This document shows positions 29,175 through 31,425 of a DNA stretch of 31,425 nt, piece after piece. The stretch covers positions 1 to 31,425 of the forward strand of contig DHSB01000127.1 in NCBI GenBank assembly GCA_002408385.1, read 5' to 3'. This DNA comes from Myxococcales bacterium UBA5297 (lineage in GTDB: Bacteria > Myxococcota > Myxococcia > Myxococcales > UBA5297). The notes below the pieces were generated by a model. The model ran no database searches and was not told where the DNA came from. It worked only from the letters and a program-made list of their open reading frames with translations. Every line of letters starts with the position of its first letter. The stretch's first letter is position 1. A program made the translations under genes and the position numbers.

Positions 29175-29612
29175 TTACTCGAGGCTTTCCCGCTCTTCGT
29201 CGGTCAGCGCGCGCCGCAGCAGGCTGATCTGGAGGCGGCCCGCCTGTGAGGTCGGCTCGACCGTCGCCTTGTGGATGCGCTTGTCGCCGCTCTTGGGCGC
29301 GATGGTGAAGACGTACTTGAGCGTCCCCAGCTCCTCGCTGCCCTCGGTCTTGGGCTCGACGCCGAGCTTCTCCTTATAGAAGGCGACCGCCTTGTCGAGC
29401 TTGGCCCTGACGACGTAGACCGCGTGCAGGCTGTCCCGAGAGTCGTCCCTCGCGACGATCGCCTCGTTGTCGACGACCTTGCCCTTCTGGTGGAAGACCG
29501 CCATCGGCGCGAAGTCCTTCTCGAGCCGGGCGGCGTCGAACTTCTCGGCCTCCTGGCCTTGCGCCAGAGCGGGAATCAACAGGGAAAGTGCGATGGCAGC
29601 GTAACGGTTCAT
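29175..29612 (-). CDS. Small exported protein of unknown function
   Basis: A 145-aa protein with a clear signal peptide (NRYAAIALSLLIPALAQG, cut about residue 20). The mature domain has FYKEKLGVEP, a phrase seen in small periplasmic proteins that bind or relate to lipids or unknown ligands, and VFTIAPKSGDKRIHKATVEP, with a charged C-terminus. I do not assign a family. ATG 29612 has GAGAG a few bases upstream and a strong promoter. It converges with the glycosyltransferase gene with an 8-nt gap and diverges from the diguanylate cyclase. Confidence 0.75.
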   Translation of the reverse strand: MNRYAAIALSLLIPALAQGQEAEKFDAARLEKDFAPMAVFHQKGKVVDNEAIVARDDSRDSLHAVYVVRAKLDKAVAFYKEKLGVEPKTEGSEELGTLKYVFTIAPKSGDKRIHKATVEPTSQAGRLQISLLRRALTDEERESLE

Positions 29613-29649
29613 GTGCTCTCTCGTTCGCCCTCATGCCGAGCGGCCGGGA

Positions 29650-29679
29650 ATCGTAGGGAGCCTTCGGCGAGGCTGTCAA
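29650..29679 (-). promoter_or_regulatory. Promoter of the small exported protein gene
   Basis: Minus strand: a perfect TTGACA (plus 29674-29679), an 18-nt spacer, TACGAT (plus 29650-29655, 4 of 6). The leader would be about 30 nt, enough for the observed ribosome site. Confidence 0.45.
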
Positions 29680-29724
29680 TCCACGCCGGGCCCTCGCGGC
29701 GCGCCCGACAAGCCGCCTTGCTCC

Positions 29725-29752
29725 TTGAGTCTTTGGGCCAAATGGAGATGAT
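29725..29752 (+). promoter_or_regulatory. Possible promoter of the diguanylate cyclase gene
   Basis: TTGAGT (29725-29730), a 16-nt spacer, GATGAT (29747-29752, 4 of 6). It ends 6 nt before the GTG start at 29759. Confidence 0.25.
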
Positions 29753-29758
29753 CCCCAG

Positions 29759-30787
29759 GTGTCTGCGCGCGACGAAAACCCTTGCCAGCCTGCCTCGGCG
29801 CGACGGCTCGCACGCGCGCATTTCCCCGGAAAAAAGATCCTCGTCGTCGACGACGACCGGCCGAACATCTCCCTCATCCGCCAGGGGCTCGCCGCCGGCG
29901 GCTACGAGTTTGCCGAGGCCTACGACGGGGCCAACGCCCTCGCGCGCATCCGCGACGCCAGGCCCGACCTGGTGCTCATGGACGTGGAGATGCCCGGGCT
30001 GAGCGGGGTCGAGGTCTGCCGGATCATCAAGGCCAACCAGGGCGACGGCGCCTTCGGCTTCATCCCGGTCATCCTGATGACCGCCCGCAGCAGCACCGGC
30101 AAGGTCGAGGGCCTCGAGCTCGGCGCCGACGACTACCTGACCAAGCCCTTCGACATGCTCGAGCTGTCGGCCCGGGTCCAGAGCATGCTGCGGCTCAAGG
30201 CGCTGCAGGACGAGCTCGTCGCCAAGTGCCGCGACCTCGACCGCATCAACCAGGACCTCGAGCGCAAGAGCCTCGAGCTCGAGCGCCTCGCCCGGGTCGA
30301 CCCGCTGACCGGCCTGTTCAACCGGCGCTACTTCGAGGAGCGCTTCTATTCGGAGTTCGCCCGCTCGCAGCGCTACCGCGTCCCGCTCACCTGCCTGATG
30401 CTCGACATCGATCACTTCAAGCGGGTCAACGACACCCGCGGCCACCAGGGCGGCGACCATGCGCTCAAGGAGGTCGCGCTCACGATGCGGCGCACCCTGC
30501 GCGACGTCGACCTGCTCGCGCGCTTCGGCGGCGAGGAGTTCGTCGCGGTGCTCCCGGAGACCGCGCCGCGCGAGGGGGCGCGGGCGGCCGAGCGGCTTCG
30601 CGCCGCGGTCGAGCACAACGAGATGGAGCACGACGGCAAGCCGCTGTCGGTCACCGTGTCGGTAGGCGTCGCGAGCTACCCGGTGCCCGGCATCGACGAT
30701 CCCGAGGCGCTGCTGCGGGTCGCCGACGACGCGCTCTACCGAGCCAAGGAGCGCGGGCGCAACCGCGTCGAAATCCCCGAGGAGTAG
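29759..30787 (+). CDS. REC-GGDEF response regulator, diguanylate cyclase
   Basis: A 342-aa protein. The receiver domain (25-145) has VVDDD (29-33), phosphoacceptor D75 (LVLMDVEMPG) and TKPF (128-131). A coiled-coil linker rich in Glu, Leu and Arg (about 147-178) follows, then DPLTGLFNRRYF and the catalytic GGEEF (257-261). The inhibitory I-site RDVD (248-251) stands exactly 5 residues before it, so product feedback is expected. It should make c-di-GMP from GTP when phosphorylated; no partner kinase adjoins. Start GTG 29759 lacks a good SD (GGAG is 11 nt away); a promoter-like pair ends 6 nt upstream. It shares its layout with single-receiver PleD-type cyclases. The small lipoprotein gene follows after 4 nt. 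Confidence 0.92.
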   Translation: MSARDENPCQPASARRLARAHFPGKKILVVDDDRPNISLIRQGLAAGGYEFAEAYDGANALARIRDARPDLVLMDVEMPGLSGVEVCRIIKANQGDGAFGFIPVILMTARSSTGKVEGLELGADDYLTKPFDMLELSARVQSMLRLKALQDELVAKCRDLDRINQDLERKSLELERLARVDPLTGLFNRRYFEERFYSEFARSQRYRVPLTCLMLDIDHFKRVNDTRGHQGGDHALKEVALTMRRTLRDVDLLARFGGEEFVAVLPETAPREGARAAERLRAAVEHNEMEHDGKPLSVTVSVGVASYPVPGIDDPEALLRVADDALYRAKERGRNRVEIPEE

Positions 30788-30791
30788 CCCT

Positions 30792-31208
30792 GTGCGTTGC
30801 CGATCCCTGCTGCCGGTCACCCTGCTCGCGTTGTGCGCCTGCGCCGGGCCGGTCGACAGCGTCGTCCACTTCCATCGGGCGCTCGTTTTTCGAGACGGAA
30901 AGACCGCGCTCGGCCTGCTGAGCGAGGCGACTCGAGCCGAGCTCGCCCGCCGCGCCGCCGCCGCCCGCGAGGCGAGCGCCGGCGTGATCGCCGCCGACCC
31001 CGCGGAGATGATCGTCCAGGGCGACCTCTCCATCTATCCCGACCCCGGCCCGACCGGCGCGCAGGCCGCCTCGGCCAAGCTCGTCAGCGAGCAGCAGGAG
31101 CGGGCGGAGGTCGAGGTCAGCATCGGCGAGGAGCGCCACCGCGTCCTTCTCGTGCGCGAGACCGGCGGCTGGCGGCTCGAGCTGCCTCTCGCCCCACCAG
31201 CGCGATGA
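30792..31208 (+). CDS. Small predicted lipoprotein
   Basis: A 138-aa protein. The N-terminus RCRSLLPVTLLALCACAG is a lipoprotein signal, with the lipobox cysteine at LALC or LCAC. The mature part (DGKTALGLLSEATRAELARR, then KLVSEQQERAEVEVSIGEER and LLVRETGGWRLELPL) has the style of small NTF2-like or DUF4878-type lipoproteins, which is inference. Start GTG 30792 has GAGGAG, in the last codons of the cyclase gene, 8 nt upstream. It is in an operon with the diguanylate cyclase. An overlapping ATGA at 31205 opens a 41-codon frame that runs into repeats and is probably not a gene. Confidence 0.78.
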   Translation: MRCRSLLPVTLLALCACAGPVDSVVHFHRALVFRDGKTALGLLSEATRAELARRAAAAREASAGVIAADPAEMIVQGDLSIYPDPGPTGAQAASAKLVSEQQERAEVEVSIGEERHRVLLVRETGGWRLELPLAPPAR

Positions 31209-31248
31209 GCCGCACGCCACCCGAGCCGGCCGAGCCTCCCGCTCACCT

Positions 31249-31405
31249 CGAGCGTAGCCTCCCGAGGGACGAGGGAGGCGGAGTCGAGAGGCCCCTTCGG
31301 CCTCGCACGCTCGGCCTACGCTCGGGGTGACCGGGGCCGGGCTGCTCTTGATCTCCGAGACAGTTGCTCGACTTCGCCCTCCCCGAGCCCGGTCGAGGGG
31401 CTCGG
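31249..31405. repeat. Cluster of nested inverted repeats at the right edge
   Basis: Arms CGAGCGTAG (31249-31257) and CTACGCTCG (31316-31324) enclose two hairpins: GCCTCCC/GGGAGGC (31257-31263, 31273-31279) and GAGGCC/GGCCTC (31288-31293, 31299-31304). A further 8-bp hairpin CCGAGCCC/GGGCTCGG is at 31383-31405. The wording (GTCGAG, GGGGTGACC, CTCGACTTCGCC) recalls mobile-looking intergenic repeats of GC-rich bacteria. The element continues to or beyond the window end. Confidence 0.5.
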
Positions 31406-31425
31406 GCTGACCGGTCCTCGCTCGA

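Noticed and set aside
29609..31033. 474-codon open frame on the minus strand
   Set aside because: Antisense to the diguanylate cyclase and lipoprotein genes, both of which have intact family motifs.
31205..31330. 41-codon frame starting at an ATGA overlap after the lipoprotein gene
   Set aside because: The second half lies in the inverted-repeat element and the peptide shows no feature of a protein; the overlap is probably chance.

Overview
The window is GC-rich chromosomal DNA that looks like a deltaproteobacterium of the Myxococcota type. This is inferred from the gene order pilB-pilT-pilC-pilS-pilR, the wording of the PilB N-terminus, an RpoH-like sigma factor, small tail-anchored membrane proteins and a PrkA-YeaH-SpoVR operon. 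No rRNA, tRNA, CRISPR array, intact insertion sequence or phage gene was found.

Layout. (1) Positions 1-7641, minus strand: a type IV pilus motor and regulatory operon, pilB, pilT, pilC, pilS, pilR. It is followed not by pilA but by a gene cut by the window edge. (2) 7837-9543, plus: a solitary N6-adenine-methyltransferase-like protein whose catalytic NPPY motif is degenerate. (3) 9710-12766, minus: a Tat-exported DUF4159 protein and a membrane-anchored VWA-domain protein; divergent from them are two membrane proteins (12874-13894). (4) 13908-15826, minus: a membrane-anchored jelly-roll protein and an RpoH-like sigma factor, divergent from a DEAD-box RNA helicase (16068-17822). (5) 17823-18144: a gene-free stretch with decayed short repeats. 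(6) 18145-25539, minus: an M23 peptidase lipoprotein, then the operon prkA, exported protein, yeaH, PilZ protein, spoVR. (7) 25940-27504, minus: a two-gene ABC-2 exporter, divergent from a GT39-like glycosyltransferase (27604-29166). (8) 29175-31208: a small exported protein, a REC-GGDEF diguanylate cyclase and a small lipoprotein. The right edge (31249-31425) is dense in inverted repeats.

How the genes fit together. Type IV pili, a PilZ-domain protein and a diguanylate cyclase point to surface motility under c-di-GMP control. The PrkA/YeaH/SpoVR system and the RpoH-like sigma factor point to starvation and stress responses. In the PrkA operon, the insertion of a PilZ protein between yeaH and spoVR would physically join the two themes.

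The points most worth a second look are: the methyltransferase-like protein with a lost catalytic motif; a promoter, hairpin and terminator-like leader between pilT and pilC; the PilZ gene and junction hairpins in the PrkA operon; and a recurring arrangement in which a promoter -10 element lies 6-10 nt before a start codon lacking a Shine-Dalgarno sequence, suggesting leaderless transcripts. I did not find a clearly new multi-gene system. All family assignments rest on reading motifs; no database search was possible.
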